Notes: generated from the letters alone by a model not told the origin. 64,000 nucleotides of DNA from Haemophilus haemolyticus_L (GCF_003490595.1 NZ_QQGY01000006.1:1-64000); one strand, 5' to 3'. Shown: positions 1 to 10,209, counted from the first letter of the stretch. Made by a program: numbers and translations.

Positions 1-95
1 TTGTAAAAACGCGCAGCTTCTCTAATACTCATTTTTCGATTCAGAATAGGTTGGAGAGCCTGTAATTTAAATTCGATTGTGTAGTGTTTACCCAT
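1..95 (-). CDS. Transposase OrfA N-terminus, IS3-like (partial)
   Basis: Thirty-one residues are visible, beginning MGKHYTIEFKLQALQPIL and continuing with MSIREAARFY. This is the start of a helix-turn-helix (HTH) domain typical of IS3-family OrfA proteins, which bind the IS termini. Initiation at 95 is supported by its position just inside the terminal repeat. The rest lies outside the window, so intactness cannot be judged. It is transcribed in the same direction as the glg operon. Confidence 0.7.
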   Translation of the reverse strand, partial: MGKHYTIEFKLQALQPILNRKMSIREAARFY

Positions 96-153
96 AAAAA
101 AATCTGCACCTCAATTGTTGGTTTGTTTAGTCCAACTTTTGGGGTGCAGATCA
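1..153 (-). mobile_element. End of an IS3-family-like insertion sequence (partial)
   Basis: The left edge holds the transposase-proximal end of an insertion sequence that continues outside the window. A terminal sequence reading TGATCTGCACCCC on the minus strand (ending near 153) precedes a start codon at 95, and a related copy of GGTGCAGAT occurs again near 103-112. The element ends about 20 bases beyond the glgC stop codon. The other end and any target duplication cannot be seen. Family assignment rests on the transposase N-terminus and the terminal sequence. Confidence 0.7.
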
Positions 154-174
154 AATTTACCGCACTTTTCATCA

Positions 175-1476
175 TTAATCTAAATGCTCTTCAGAGACGA
201 CTTCTTCCCCTTCTAATTTTTTCAGCATTTTCGGGGTAACTAGAATCACTTTACCTGTTGAACTGATACGGAAACGTTTTTTATCTTCTTCCATATTCAC
301 ACCAATTTCCATGCCATCTGGAATGATACATTCACGGTCTAGAATACAGTTTTTCAATATACAATTCTTACCGATTTTAACTTGTGGTAATACCACGCAA
401 TGATCCACTTTTGAGAAAGCATCAATTTTAACGCGATCAAATAGCACGGAATTACTGATAGAGGCATCAGTAATCACGCAACCACCGCCAATTAAAGAAT
501 TATCTACAGGATGAACGTTTGAATTTTTGTAGAAGAATTTTGATGGGTAAGCTTGAATTGGATTACCGCGAATTGGCCAACTTTGGTCATAAATATCAAG
601 CTGTGGATTTTCCGATACTAAATCGATATTAGATTGCCAGAAGCTATCTAATGTCCCCACATCACGCCAATAAATTTCACCTTCAGTATTACGTCCCATG
701 CAAGAACGACTGAAAGGATGCGCATAAAGGGTTTCTTCTGCTAAACATTTTGGTAATACATCTTTACCGAAATCATGGCTAGTTTGTGGTGTATTGACCT
801 CTCTCTCCAACATTTTGTAAAGATAATCCGCATCAAACACATAAATCCCCATTGATGCGAGTGAAACATCAGGTTTACCTACCATTGCTGGCGGATCTTT
901 TGGTTTTTCAACAAAGGCTTTGACTTTTAAATTTTCGTTTACCGCCATGACACCAAATTCATGTGCTTCAGAGCGTGGGACTTCAATACAACCCACCGTA
1001 CATTTTGCACCGCTGTTCACATGGTCCATCAACATGACGCTATAGTCTTGTTTGTAAATATGGTCACCTGCCAAAATTAAAACGTATTTAGGGCGATAGT
1101 GATCACGAATAATCGCCATATTTTGATAAACCGCATCCGCCGTACCACGATACCAAGTTGAATCATCAATTTGTTGACGAGCAGGAAGCATATCAACAAA
1201 CTCCCCTTTTTCTTGTGGTAAGAAAGACCAACCAGTTTGCAAGTGACGAAGTAAAGAGTGTGCCGCGTATTGAGTCACTACGCCAATTCGGTTCAAACCA
1301 GAGTTAATACAATTAGAAAGTGCAAAATCAATAATACGGCGATTACCACCAAAATAAAGGGCTGGTTTTGCGCGTTTATCCGTAAGTTCATGCAAGCGTG
1401 AACCACGTCCACCCGCAAGAATAAGCACCAAAGTATTTTTAACTAAATCATATTTGTTAAGGTCGCCAGCTTTCAT
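175..1476 (-). CDS. glgC: Glucose-1-phosphate adenylyltransferase
   Basis: Makes ADP-glucose from ATP and glucose 1-phosphate, the committed step of bacterial glycogen synthesis in the cytoplasm. The protein has the nucleotidyltransferase signature LILAGGRGSRL near residues 18-28, then KPALYFGG, GDHIYKQDY and the substrate-binding EKPKDPP. A left-handed beta-helix of hexapeptide-like repeats (IGKNCILKNCIL region) follows at the C-terminus. I chose the ATG at 1476 (433 residues) because GGAG lies 8 bases upstream; in-frame ATGs at 1488 and 1509 are alternatives, and the latter would overlap glgX. It is the last gene of malQ-glgB-glgX-glgC seen here. In H. influenzae glgA and glgP normally follow, but here an IS element begins just past the stop codon. 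Confidence 0.96.
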   Translation of the reverse strand: MKAGDLNKYDLVKNTLVLILAGGRGSRLHELTDKRAKPALYFGGNRRIIDFALSNCINSGLNRIGVVTQYAAHSLLRHLQTGWSFLPQEKGEFVDMLPARQQIDDSTWYRGTADAVYQNMAIIRDHYRPKYVLILAGDHIYKQDYSVMLMDHVNSGAKCTVGCIEVPRSEAHEFGVMAVNENLKVKAFVEKPKDPPAMVGKPDVSLASMGIYVFDADYLYKMLEREVNTPQTSHDFGKDVLPKCLAEETLYAHPFSRSCMGRNTEGEIYWRDVGTLDSFWQSNIDLVSENPQLDIYDQSWPIRGNPIQAYPSKFFYKNSNVHPVDNSLIGGGCVITDASISNSVLFDRVKIDAFSKVDHCVVLPQVKIGKNCILKNCILDRECIIPDGMEIGVNMEEDKKRFRISSTGKVILVTPKMLKKLEGEEVVSEEHLD

Positions 1477-1498
1477 AAGGATCTCCATAGTCTTATAG

Positions 1499-3475
1499 TT
1501 ATTCGTCACTCAGCATACAAAAGCCCATTGAGCTAAGCTCTGCTTGTTGTGCATCGAGGGTTAAATTATGTGTGCCGATTTGAGATGTCCATTTTCCATC
1601 AGGTAAGTGAAACGCCTGTCCTTCGGCTTTGGCATTAATCAATAAAAGACAATGCTTATCTAAAACTACTTGTAATGCTTTGGTTTGTTGATTTTGCCAA
1701 TCGTCAACTGTCATCTGGTTACCGTGAATGTTAAGCCATTGCACATTGTCACCTGACCACCATTGATTCCGATTTAAACTACCAATTTGCTTACGCGCTG
1801 CAATCGTTTGCTTGGTAAGTTCAAATAATTCTTCGTTAAAATTTGCCCATTTCAGCCAAGTAATCTCGTTATCTTGGCAATAGGCATTATTGTTACCATA
1901 TTGAGTGTTGCCGAACTCATCGCCAGCCAAAAGCATAGGCGTGCCATTCGCCAGCAATAAACTCATTAATAATCCGCTTTGTGCAAAAGTGCGGTTATTT
2001 TCCACCGCACTTTTTTGCGGTTCAGAAAGGGATTCTGTAGAACCTTCTACCCCATGGTTATAACTGTAATTTTCATTGCGACCATCACGATTTTCTTCGC
2101 CATTTGCTTCGTTATGTTTTTGGTTATAACTCACCAAATCTTGCATGACGAAACCATCATGGGCGGTAATAAAATTAAGCGTTGTGTGTGGCAAGCGATC
2201 ATTTTTCTTAAATAAATCGCTAGAACCTGCAAAGCGTTCAGCAAATGCACCGATTTCACCACTTTTCCATAGCCAGAAACGGCAGAGATCATCGCGGAAT
2301 CGGTCGTTCCATTCGGCAAAATAACTTGGGAAATTGCCGACTTGATAACCGTAATGTCCAATATCCCAAGACTCCGCAATCAATTTAATATTTTGTAAAC
2401 TTGGCTCATTTTTTATGTCAGTAAAAAGCTGAGCTGACGAGTTAAAATCTGGTGTATCACGCCCTAGCACGGAAGCTAAATCAAATCGAAAACCATCAAC
2501 ATGACAGTGTTCAGCCCAATAACGTAAACAATCTACGACCCATTTTCGCCCTACATCAGAGGATAAATTGAGCATATTGCCGCAGCCTGTCCAATTGATA
2601 TAACGCCCTTGATCGTTGCGCCAATAGTAAGTTTGATCATCAATACCACGCTGGCAGAATGTTGGATAAGTTTGCTCTGATTCTGCGGAATGGTTAAATA
2701 CCACGTCTAAAATAACTTCAATACCCGCTTTGTGAAACGCCTTCACCATCGCTTTAAATTCAGATAATGGATTATTTGTTGCCGCATATTTAGGTTCCAC
2801 CGCAAACATCGCTAAGGGATTATATCCCCAATAATTTTGTAAGCCTCGAGCTTGTAAGTGCGGTTCATTTATATGGAAATTTACAGGCAGCAATTCCACT
2901 GCTGTCACACCTAATTCTTTTAAATAAGCTAAATTAATAGGATGACTTAAGCCCGCATAGGTGCCCCGTAATTCATCGGGAATCTTGTCGTTAAGTTGGC
3001 TAAAACCTTTGACGTGCAATTCATATACAATGGTTTCAGCCCAAGGCGTATTGGGTGCTGTTTCATTTTCCCAATCAAAATCTTCTGAAATAATCACCGC
3101 TCTTGGCGCAATATGAGCATTATCGCGATGATCACTCATTAAGAACCAAGAACGATTTTCTTCGGTACTTAAATCTGGTTTACCATTCACCGCTTTCGCA
3201 TAAGGATCGAGCATTAATTTATTCGGATTGGCATGTTCACCGTGAATGCGGAATCCAAATTCTGTCCCAACCTCAACGCCTGCTACAGCTAAATGCCATA
3301 CATTATTTGTGCAAACCATAGGAAAGCGCGTTTCCTTATCGCCATCAAACAGGCAAAGTTCAACACCACTCGCTGCAGCAGAGAACAGTGCAAAATTAAT
3401 CACCTTCACGCCATTCTCGGTAAATATTGAATAACCCATTGACGCTGGTTTGCCGTTGTTATAAATCGTAAACAT
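1499..3475 (-). CDS. glgX: Glycogen debranching enzyme
   Basis: A GH13 isoamylase-type enzyme that hydrolyses alpha-1,6 branches of phosphorylase-limited glycogen. It has an N-terminal CBM48-like beta-sandwich (about residues 10-100) followed by the alpha-amylase barrel. Visible motifs are DVVFNH (region I), GFRFDLAS with the nucleophile Asp (region II), AESWD with the acid Glu (region III) and FITAHDGF (region IV). Length (658 residues) is normal for GlgX. Only 3 bases separate it from upstream glgB, and glgC follows 22 bases downstream, so it is inside one operon. Confidence 0.96.
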   Translation of the reverse strand: MFTIYNNGKPASMGYSIFTENGVKVINFALFSAAASGVELCLFDGDKETRFPMVCTNNVWHLAVAGVEVGTEFGFRIHGEHANPNKLMLDPYAKAVNGKPDLSTEENRSWFLMSDHRDNAHIAPRAVIISEDFDWENETAPNTPWAETIVYELHVKGFSQLNDKIPDELRGTYAGLSHPINLAYLKELGVTAVELLPVNFHINEPHLQARGLQNYWGYNPLAMFAVEPKYAATNNPLSEFKAMVKAFHKAGIEVILDVVFNHSAESEQTYPTFCQRGIDDQTYYWRNDQGRYINWTGCGNMLNLSSDVGRKWVVDCLRYWAEHCHVDGFRFDLASVLGRDTPDFNSSAQLFTDIKNEPSLQNIKLIAESWDIGHYGYQVGNFPSYFAEWNDRFRDDLCRFWLWKSGEIGAFAERFAGSSDLFKKNDRLPHTTLNFITAHDGFVMQDLVSYNQKHNEANGEENRDGRNENYSYNHGVEGSTESLSEPQKSAVENNRTFAQSGLLMSLLLANGTPMLLAGDEFGNTQYGNNNAYCQDNEITWLKWANFNEELFELTKQTIAARKQIGSLNRNQWWSGDNVQWLNIHGNQMTVDDWQNQQTKALQVVLDKHCLLLINAKAEGQAFHLPDGKWTSQIGTHNLTLDAQQAELSSMGFCMLSDE

Positions 3476-3478
3476 ATC

Positions 3479-5668
3479 TTACAAATTGTATTTCAAATAA
3501 ACTGTCGCCAATGGTGGAATAGAAATCGAAATAGAATTTTCTCGTCCATGGCTTTCAATTTCTTCACTTGTTACATAACCAAAATTGCCCACGTTGGAGC
3601 CTTGATAATACATAGAATCAGTATTCAGAATTTCTTCATAAGTGCCTGCAACATTTACCCCAATACGGTAATCATGGCGTGGCACAGGTGTGAAGTTACT
3701 GATGACAATAATGCGTTCACCATTTGAGCTGCGACGTTCAAAGGCGAACACAGAATTTGCCGCATCATCAACGATAAGCCAATCAAAGCCTTCAGGTGAA
3801 TAATCCAGTTCAAAGAGCGGTAAGTTTTCTCGGTAAATATGATTCAAGTCTTTTACTAATTTCAATACGCCTTTATGCCAGCCACCACCGACATTTTCAT
3901 CAAGCAAGAACCAGTCCAAACTTTCTTCGTAATTCCACTCACGACCTTGAGCAAATTCATTACCCATAAAGAGCAATTTTTTACCCGGGTGCCCCCACAT
4001 ATAGCCATAGTAAGCGCGTAAGTTCGCAAATTTTTGCCATGCATCTCCTGGCATTTTATCGAGAAGCGAATATTTGCCATGCACCACTTCATCATGGGAA
4101 AGCGGTAGCACAAAGTTTTCGCTGTATTGATACATCATCCCAAAAGTCATTTTATTGTGATGATATTGGCGGTAAATTGGGTCAAGCTGCATATAGGCGA
4201 GAGTATCGTTCATCCAGCCCATATTCCATTTAAAATTAAATCCCAATCCACCGTTTTCACTCGGGTGAGTCACACCAGCAAAAGAGGTAGATTCCTCCGC
4301 AATAGAAATTGCCCCCACCATTTCACTGTGAATTTTCCAGTTGGTATGTTTTAAAAATTCAATGGCTTCTAAGTTTTCACGTCCACCATATTGATTTGGA
4401 ATCCACTCACCTTCCGCACGGCTGTAATCTCGGTAAATCATAGAAGCCACGGCATCCACGCGAATACCATCTACACCAAAGCGTTCAAGCCAATACAGTG
4501 CATTACTGGATAAGAAATTTTTGACCTCATTACGCCCATAGTTATAAATCAAGGTATTCCAATCTTGATGATAGCCTTCGCGAGGGTCTTCATGTTCATA
4601 CAAGGCTGTGCCATCAAATGCAACTAAACCATGCGTATCACTTGGAAAATGACCTGGCACCCAATCTAAAATCACATTAATTCCTGCTTCATGTGCACGT
4701 TTTACTAAACGACGGAATGCTTCAGGTGAGCCAAAACGACTGGTTGGCGAATAAAGTCCAAGTGGTTGATAGCCCCAAGAACCATCAAACGGAAATTCAG
4801 AAAGCGGTAAAAATTCTATATGGGTAAAGCCCATCTCTTTTACGTAAGGAATTAATTCATCAGCAATTTGATCGTAATCTAGCCAAAAATTGTTTTCTAA
4901 ATTACGACGCCAAGATCCTAAATGCACTTCATAAATGGAAATCGGTTGATTCGCTTGATTTGCTTGACGACGTTGTTCCGTCATTTCCACTACATTTGGT
5001 AATGCACTCACTTGCGATGCTGTATCAGGGCGAAGTTGCGAACTAAAGGCAAATGGATCGGCTTTCAAACGAAGATTGCCATGACAATCAATTAATTCAA
5101 ACTTATAGAGCTGTCCTAAACTGGCTTTTGGTAAAAAGAGTTCCCACACACCACTTTTTAGATGAAAACGCATAGGATGACGACGACCATCCCAATAGTT
5201 GAAATCACCCACAATAGAAACGCGTCTTGCATTGGGAGCCCATAAGCGGAAATTTACCCCACTCACACCATCACATTCCATAAAATGCGCACCAAGCACT
5301 TCATATGGGCGAAGCATAGAACCTTCAGAAAGTAGCCATTGTTCTAAATCATCAATCATAGGATGAAAACGATAAGGATCTTCGACTATTTGCGATTCAT
5401 TGCCCCAAAAAACCTGTAATTGATAAGCAAAAAAATGGCGACAATTTGGAATAACACCAACAAAAAAGCCACGCTCATCGACACAATCCAGTTCCGTTAT
5501 TTCGTTACCACTTTCACGCTCAATCACCACCACTCGATTGGCATCTGGCAATAACGTACAGATTTCAATTCCTCGCTCAGTTTCGTGCATACCAAGCGTA
5601 GCAAAAGGATCGCCATTGCTCGCATCAAAAAAACCATCAATAATTGCTTGTGTTACTGCGGTTGTCAT
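3479..5668 (-). CDS. glgB: 1,4-alpha-glucan branching enzyme
   Basis: Cuts alpha-1,4 glucan and re-joins the fragment by an alpha-1,6 link to make glycogen branches. The 729-residue length and the two N-terminal beta domains (N1 and CBM48, ending near residue 230) are those of a full-length proteobacterial GlgB. The GH13 barrel shows DWVPGHF (region I), DGIRVDAVASM (region II, nucleophile Asp), AEEST (region III, acid Glu) and LPLSHDEVVHGK (region IV). It starts 9 bases after the malQ stop, with a good Shine-Dalgarno (AAGGAG), and lies next to glgX. Confidence 0.97.
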   Translation of the reverse strand: MTTAVTQAIIDGFFDASNGDPFATLGMHETERGIEICTLLPDANRVVVIERESGNEITELDCVDERGFFVGVIPNCRHFFAYQLQVFWGNESQIVEDPYRFHPMIDDLEQWLLSEGSMLRPYEVLGAHFMECDGVSGVNFRLWAPNARRVSIVGDFNYWDGRRHPMRFHLKSGVWELFLPKASLGQLYKFELIDCHGNLRLKADPFAFSSQLRPDTASQVSALPNVVEMTEQRRQANQANQPISIYEVHLGSWRRNLENNFWLDYDQIADELIPYVKEMGFTHIEFLPLSEFPFDGSWGYQPLGLYSPTSRFGSPEAFRRLVKRAHEAGINVILDWVPGHFPSDTHGLVAFDGTALYEHEDPREGYHQDWNTLIYNYGRNEVKNFLSSNALYWLERFGVDGIRVDAVASMIYRDYSRAEGEWIPNQYGGRENLEAIEFLKHTNWKIHSEMVGAISIAEESTSFAGVTHPSENGGLGFNFKWNMGWMNDTLAYMQLDPIYRQYHHNKMTFGMMYQYSENFVLPLSHDEVVHGKYSLLDKMPGDAWQKFANLRAYYGYMWGHPGKKLLFMGNEFAQGREWNYEESLDWFLLDENVGGGWHKGVLKLVKDLNHIYRENLPLFELDYSPEGFDWLIVDDAANSVFAFERRSSNGERIIVISNFTPVPRHDYRIGVNVAGTYEEILNTDSMYYQGSNVGNFGYVTSEEIESHGRENSISISIPPLATVYLKYNL

Positions 5669-5677
5669 ATTTACTCC

Positions 5678-7777
5678 TTATACATTTCGCCCTTGGTTAA
5701 TTTGCACAAAGAACGTTTTTAAAGCCTCATTGCCAAAAATAAACGCTAACGGTTTAGCAAGTTTCTTGCACCAGTTTGGGTATTCATTTGAGGTGCCAGG
5801 CAAATTAAAACTGATTTCTTGGCTAAGTAAATTTTCTAATTGCACACCAATCAATCGGCTGTTACTTTCCGCTAAATAATGATGAATCATTCGGTTTAAA
5901 TGATCGTGCATCGCCATAGAAAGGGCATCGCCTTCATAATGCGGCGGTAAATAATTATCACGATGTAAACTATTTAATAAGGCTTGTTTATCAACAACGC
6001 GTTGATCGTATTTTTGCTTGAGCACTTCCCCACTCAGAATACCGAGTTGATTAAATAATTCTAAATCACGGCAATGCCAAAAACTTTGTAATGAGGGAAT
6101 ATCATGCGTGCCAATGGTGGCATAAGCATTTCGAGGATAATCAGATATACGAGGAAATTCGCCATTTCGTTGGGCGAAATACAATACAAAATAAGAGAAA
6201 ATTTGAAACTCGTTTAATTTCCACCGCACTTCATCAGGCACAGTGCCGAGATCTTCACCAATAATCAAACATTCATTGCGTACACTTTCAATGGCAAGAA
6301 TCGCCATTAATTCATCAAAAGGATAATGCACATAAGCGCCATCAGCCGCTGTTTTTCCTTCTGGAATCCACCACAAACGGAATAAGCCCATAACATGATC
6401 GATGCGTAGCACACCAAAATATTGCATATTGGCACGTAGCATATCGATAAATGGTGCAAAGCCACGTGCTTTTAGCACCGTTGGATTATAAGGCGGCAAA
6501 TTCCAATTTTGCCCGACGGGGCCTAACGGATCGGGTGGCGCGCCAATAGAGGCATTTACACAATATAAATCGGGATCGCTCCATACATCAGCACTGCCAC
6601 GAGAACTATTCACCGCTAAATCGCCATAAATCCCCAACTTCATACCAGACTGTTTACAAAGATTTTGTAATGCGGAAAGCTGCTCTTCTGTAAGCCATTG
6701 TAACCAAGCAAAAAATTGGATTTGTTCATGGTGTGTTTTTAATAGGGCTTTTCTTTTTGCCGCACTTAAATGTTGCCATTCCTTACGCCAGCCAAGCCAA
6801 CCAATGGTATTTTCTTCTGCTTGATGGTCAGCGTGTTCTTGTAAATCTAATACATTAAATAAGCCCTGTAACAACAAAGGTTCACCTTTGTTTTTTAAAT
6901 AATCAGCAAAGATTTTTCGACGTGTCACAATTTCAGCGGATTGACTACGTTGAAAGAAATCAAACAGGGATTCAAGTGCAGTTAATTTTAAAGCCAATAT
7001 TGAAGAATAATCGACGCAATCACTTTCACGCAAAGCGCCAATTTTTGCTTGAATATCCTCACGCTTAAACCAATTTTGCACTGAACAGCAACGCTTAAAT
7101 TCTGCTAACGCTGGAATCGCTAAATATAAAAAATTCAACCAACGACGAGAGGATGAACTATAAGGACTGGCCCATGTTGGCACGGCAGGATATGGCAAAT
7201 GTAATGGATTAATTCCCACATAATCTGCGCCTTGTTTTGCACTTTGTTCGATCAAATAACCTAAATCACAAAAATCGCCAATGCCCCAGTTTTGTTCTGA
7301 GCGTAAACTGTAAAGTTGCACATTAACGCCCCACACTTTTTTATTTTTTAATACGGGTGGTTGAAACGCTGTTTTAGGAGAAATAAGTAAACGAACGCGG
7401 TACTGTTCAGTATCAGAAAAAATAGATAATTGATAATAGCCAAAAGGAAGTGGAGGCAAGGAAAGTGCGGATAAATTTGAAAGTGTTTTTTCTAACAGAA
7501 TGACATTAGATTCATCAATCAACTGATAACGATATTCATCGGCAGGGGGCAAATCTAGACGATTGAGTCGATAATCAATCGGTTCATTTTCAAATGCAGC
7601 CAGTACATCATCAAACTGTCCTTTCGCTTTTGGCGGAGGCTGCAAAAGCTCAACAAAAGTTGAAACCGTCTTTTCATCTGCGAAAATAAGATGTCCATCA
7701 ATATCATAATGAGAAAGCGCGATACCGCATTTTTCTGCTTTTTGTTTGAGAGAATCCGAGATTTGCATAGACACCAC
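5678..7777 (-). CDS. malQ: 4-alpha-glucanotransferase (amylomaltase)
   Basis: GH77 disproportionating enzyme that transfers alpha-1,4 glucan segments between maltodextrins. Visible signatures are GIYGDLAVNSSRGSADVW, the nucleophile motif LRIDHVMGLFRLWWIP, the acid-containing IGEDLGTVP and IGTHDIPSLQSFW. Its 699 residues match the family, including the N-terminal beta domains. It is the first gene of the glg operon here. Linkage of malQ to glg genes is typical of Haemophilus and fits a role in recycling short glucans released by debranching. The start is uncertain between ATGs at 7777 and 7768; neither has a strong ribosome-binding site. Confidence 0.95.
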   Translation of the reverse strand: MVSMQISDSLKQKAEKCGIALSHYDIDGHLIFADEKTVSTFVELLQPPPKAKGQFDDVLAAFENEPIDYRLNRLDLPPADEYRYQLIDESNVILLEKTLSNLSALSLPPLPFGYYQLSIFSDTEQYRVRLLISPKTAFQPPVLKNKKVWGVNVQLYSLRSEQNWGIGDFCDLGYLIEQSAKQGADYVGINPLHLPYPAVPTWASPYSSSSRRWLNFLYLAIPALAEFKRCCSVQNWFKREDIQAKIGALRESDCVDYSSILALKLTALESLFDFFQRSQSAEIVTRRKIFADYLKNKGEPLLLQGLFNVLDLQEHADHQAEENTIGWLGWRKEWQHLSAAKRKALLKTHHEQIQFFAWLQWLTEEQLSALQNLCKQSGMKLGIYGDLAVNSSRGSADVWSDPDLYCVNASIGAPPDPLGPVGQNWNLPPYNPTVLKARGFAPFIDMLRANMQYFGVLRIDHVMGLFRLWWIPEGKTAADGAYVHYPFDELMAILAIESVRNECLIIGEDLGTVPDEVRWKLNEFQIFSYFVLYFAQRNGEFPRISDYPRNAYATIGTHDIPSLQSFWHCRDLELFNQLGILSGEVLKQKYDQRVVDKQALLNSLHRDNYLPPHYEGDALSMAMHDHLNRMIHHYLAESNSRLIGVQLENLLSQEISFNLPGTSNEYPNWCKKLAKPLAFIFGNEALKTFFVQINQGRNV

Positions 7778-7838
7778 ATGACAACTGTATAACTCTTGTT
7801 AGGGATTATAACCAAGCTGAAGGTGATGACAACCGGCT

Positions 7839-8291
7839 TTATTTAAAAGTGTGATCTTCGTCAATAATAAGTTCAAACCAATCAATCACATCGCGTTCAT
7901 GTACACCATTTTTAATTAAAATATCAGCATTTTTCAAAGAATCCGCATGGCCAGAAATGAGTGGATGCCATTCAGGGAGTGTTTTTCCTTCATAAAGCAA
8001 ACGATAAGCGCAAGTGTCAGGCAACCAATGAAAATCAGGTAAATTCTTTTTGGTGAGTTTGGTGCAGTCGGTTTCAATTTTAAAACGCTCTGAATAATTA
8101 CCGCACTTTCCAGTTTCCACATCTAAAAGGTTACAAGCAATTCGAGTGTAATAAAGTTTTTGGCGTTTACCTCGCCCTTGAATATATTTGCGATAACAGC
8201 ATTTGCCGCACCCATCACATAAGGCTTCCCATTCAGATTCGGTCATTTCAAGCAGGGATTTTGTTTGCCAAAAATTAGGTTCAAGTTGCAT
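7839..8291 (-). CDS. YcgN/UPF0260 family Cys-rich cytoplasmic protein
   Basis: 150-residue protein with the N-terminal motif CDGCGKCCY (about residues 25-33). Later cysteines occur in ARIACNLLDVETGKCGNY and DTCAYRL. This is the cysteine pattern of the YkgJ/YcgN (UPF0260) family, thought to bind iron or zinc; the cellular function is not established. It lies between glnS and malQ on the same strand, but a strong hairpin at 8308-8344 separates it from glnS. The region after its stop (7778-7838) has no evident terminator, so read-through into malQ is possible. Confidence 0.88.
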   Translation of the reverse strand: MQLEPNFWQTKSLLEMTESEWEALCDGCGKCCYRKYIQGRGKRQKLYYTRIACNLLDVETGKCGNYSERFKIETDCTKLTKKNLPDFHWLPDTCAYRLLYEGKTLPEWHPLISGHADSLKNADILIKNGVHERDVIDWFELIIDEDHTFK

Positions 8292-8307
8292 AGTTGATAC
8301 AAATAAA

Positions 8308-8344
8308 AAGTGCGGTCAAAATCGCATTTATTTTGACCGCACTT
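8308..8344 (-). terminator. Inverted uptake-sequence hairpin after glnS
   Basis: AAGTGCGGTCAAAAT (8308-8322) is complementary to ATTTTGACCGCACTT (8330-8344), a 15-bp perfect stem with a 7-base loop. It lies 12 bases beyond the glnS stop. Head-to-head uptake signal sequences (USS) of this type commonly serve as Haemophilus terminators. Confidence 0.8.
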
Positions 8345-8356
8345 GGTTGATTAAAA

Positions 8357-10027
8357 TTAGAAGCCTTCTTTTAAGCTTACTGTTAAGTTAAATACCAAAT
8401 GTTCAGGACGGCTATCTTTACTATCTGCACAGAAATAACCTTCACGTTCAAATTGATAACCTTTTTCTGCTTCTGCAGCAGCCAAGCTTTGTTCTACAAA
8501 ACCATGTTTTACCACGAGAGAATGTGGATTTAACACGCTTTCAATATCCTCTTCAGCACCTGGATTTGGCACGGTAAATAAGCGATCATACAAACGGAAT
8601 TCAGCTGGATGATTATGCATAGCAGAAACCCAGTGAATTACCCCTTTCACTTTACGACCATCTGCTGGATTTTTACCTAAGGTTTCAGGATCGTAAGTAC
8701 AGAAGATCGTGGTGATTTCACCATTTGCATCTTTTTCGACACGCTCCGCTTTAATCACATAAGCGTTACGCAAACGCACTTCTTTACCTAATACTAAACG
8801 TTTATATTGTTTGTTTGCTTCTTCACGGAAATCTGCGCGATCAATATAAAGCTCTTTCGTAAACGGTAATTGACGCTCCCCTAATTCAGGGCGATTTGGA
8901 TGATTTGGTGCCGTTAAGGTTTCTTCACCTTCAAAGTTTTCAATCACAACACGAACAGGATCAATCACCGCCATTGCGCGTGGTGCGTTTTCATTTAAAT
9001 CTTCACGAATGCAGGCTTCAAGTGCGGAATACTCTACGACGTTATCTTGTTTCGTCACACCGATACGACGACAGAATTCACGTAACGAAGCAGGTGTATA
9101 ACCGCGACGACGTAAACCTGAAATCGTTGGCATACGCGGATCGTTCCAACCATCCACAATGCCGTCGTTTACTAATTTCAATAACTTACGTTTAGAGGTT
9201 AACGTACCTTCTAAATTCAAACGAGAGAATTCATATTGATGCGGTAATGGACGTTCAATACTGATATTTTCCAACACCCAATCATATAAACGACGGTTAT
9301 CTTGGAATTCTAATGTACAGATTGAATGAGTGATACGTTCGATTGCATCAGAAATACAGTGGGTGAAATCGTACATTGGATAAATGCACCATTTGTCACC
9401 GGTTTGGTGATGGCTAGCGAATTTAATACGATAAATTACTGGATCGCGCATAACCATAAATGGCGATGCCATGTCGATTTTTGCACGAAGACTTAATGTG
9501 CCTTCCGCAAACTCACCGTTCTTCATTTTTTCAAATAAAGCTAAGTTTTCTTCAATAGTGCGGTCACGATATGGGCTATTTTTGCCAGGCTCGGTTAAGG
9601 TACCACGATATTCACGCATTTCTTCTGGAGAAAGCTCATCCACATAAGCCAAGCCTTTTTTAATCAATTCAATCGCATAGCCATAAAGCGCATCAAAATA
9701 ATCAGATGCATAACGCGGTTCGCCTTCCCATTTAAAGCCTAACCATTCCACGTCAGCTTTGATGGAATCTACATATTCCACGTCTTCTTTTACAGGGTTG
9801 GTATCATCAAAACGTAGGTTACATAAACCGTTATATTCTTTTGCCAAGCCGAAGTTTAAGCAAATCGATTTTGCGTGGCCGATATGTAAATAGCCGTTCG
9901 GTTCAGGCGGAAAACGGGTATGAACGCTTTTATGTTTACCCGAAGCTAAATCTTCATCAATAATTTGGGTAATAAAATTGTGAGTGCGAGTATTTTCTGC
10001 ACTTTCTAGAATTTCTGTATTGCTCAT
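8357..10027 (-). CDS. glnS: Glutaminyl-tRNA synthetase
   Basis: Class I aminoacyl-tRNA synthetase that charges tRNA-Gln. The Rossmann-fold HIGH motif appears in PPEPNGYLHIGHAKS (near residues 41-55), and a KMSKS-type motif appears as TLTSKRKLLKLV near residue 275. Two C-terminal beta-barrel anticodon-binding domains follow. Length (556) is normal for gamma-proteobacterial GlnRS. It is divergent from the efflux gene at 10331 and ends in an inverted-USS hairpin. Confidence 0.98.
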   Translation of the reverse strand: MSNTEILESAENTRTHNFITQIIDEDLASGKHKSVHTRFPPEPNGYLHIGHAKSICLNFGLAKEYNGLCNLRFDDTNPVKEDVEYVDSIKADVEWLGFKWEGEPRYASDYFDALYGYAIELIKKGLAYVDELSPEEMREYRGTLTEPGKNSPYRDRTIEENLALFEKMKNGEFAEGTLSLRAKIDMASPFMVMRDPVIYRIKFASHHQTGDKWCIYPMYDFTHCISDAIERITHSICTLEFQDNRRLYDWVLENISIERPLPHQYEFSRLNLEGTLTSKRKLLKLVNDGIVDGWNDPRMPTISGLRRRGYTPASLREFCRRIGVTKQDNVVEYSALEACIREDLNENAPRAMAVIDPVRVVIENFEGEETLTAPNHPNRPELGERQLPFTKELYIDRADFREEANKQYKRLVLGKEVRLRNAYVIKAERVEKDANGEITTIFCTYDPETLGKNPADGRKVKGVIHWVSAMHNHPAEFRLYDRLFTVPNPGAEEDIESVLNPHSLVVKHGFVEQSLAAAEAEKGYQFEREGYFCADSKDSRPEHLVFNLTVSLKEGF

Positions 10028-10209
10028 AACTTTCTCATAAATAGAAAAAATAATTTTGCCATTCTATACGAAAAGCAAGGCTTTGTGAATTTGATCACCA
10101 AACTAACCGCACTTTCTATTTAATAACTTATGACTTTTTCAGCATTTTTGTTTAACAGCAAGATTTTTCGTGCAAAAAATAGAATAAATCATTACAATGC
10201 CGCCTTTCA

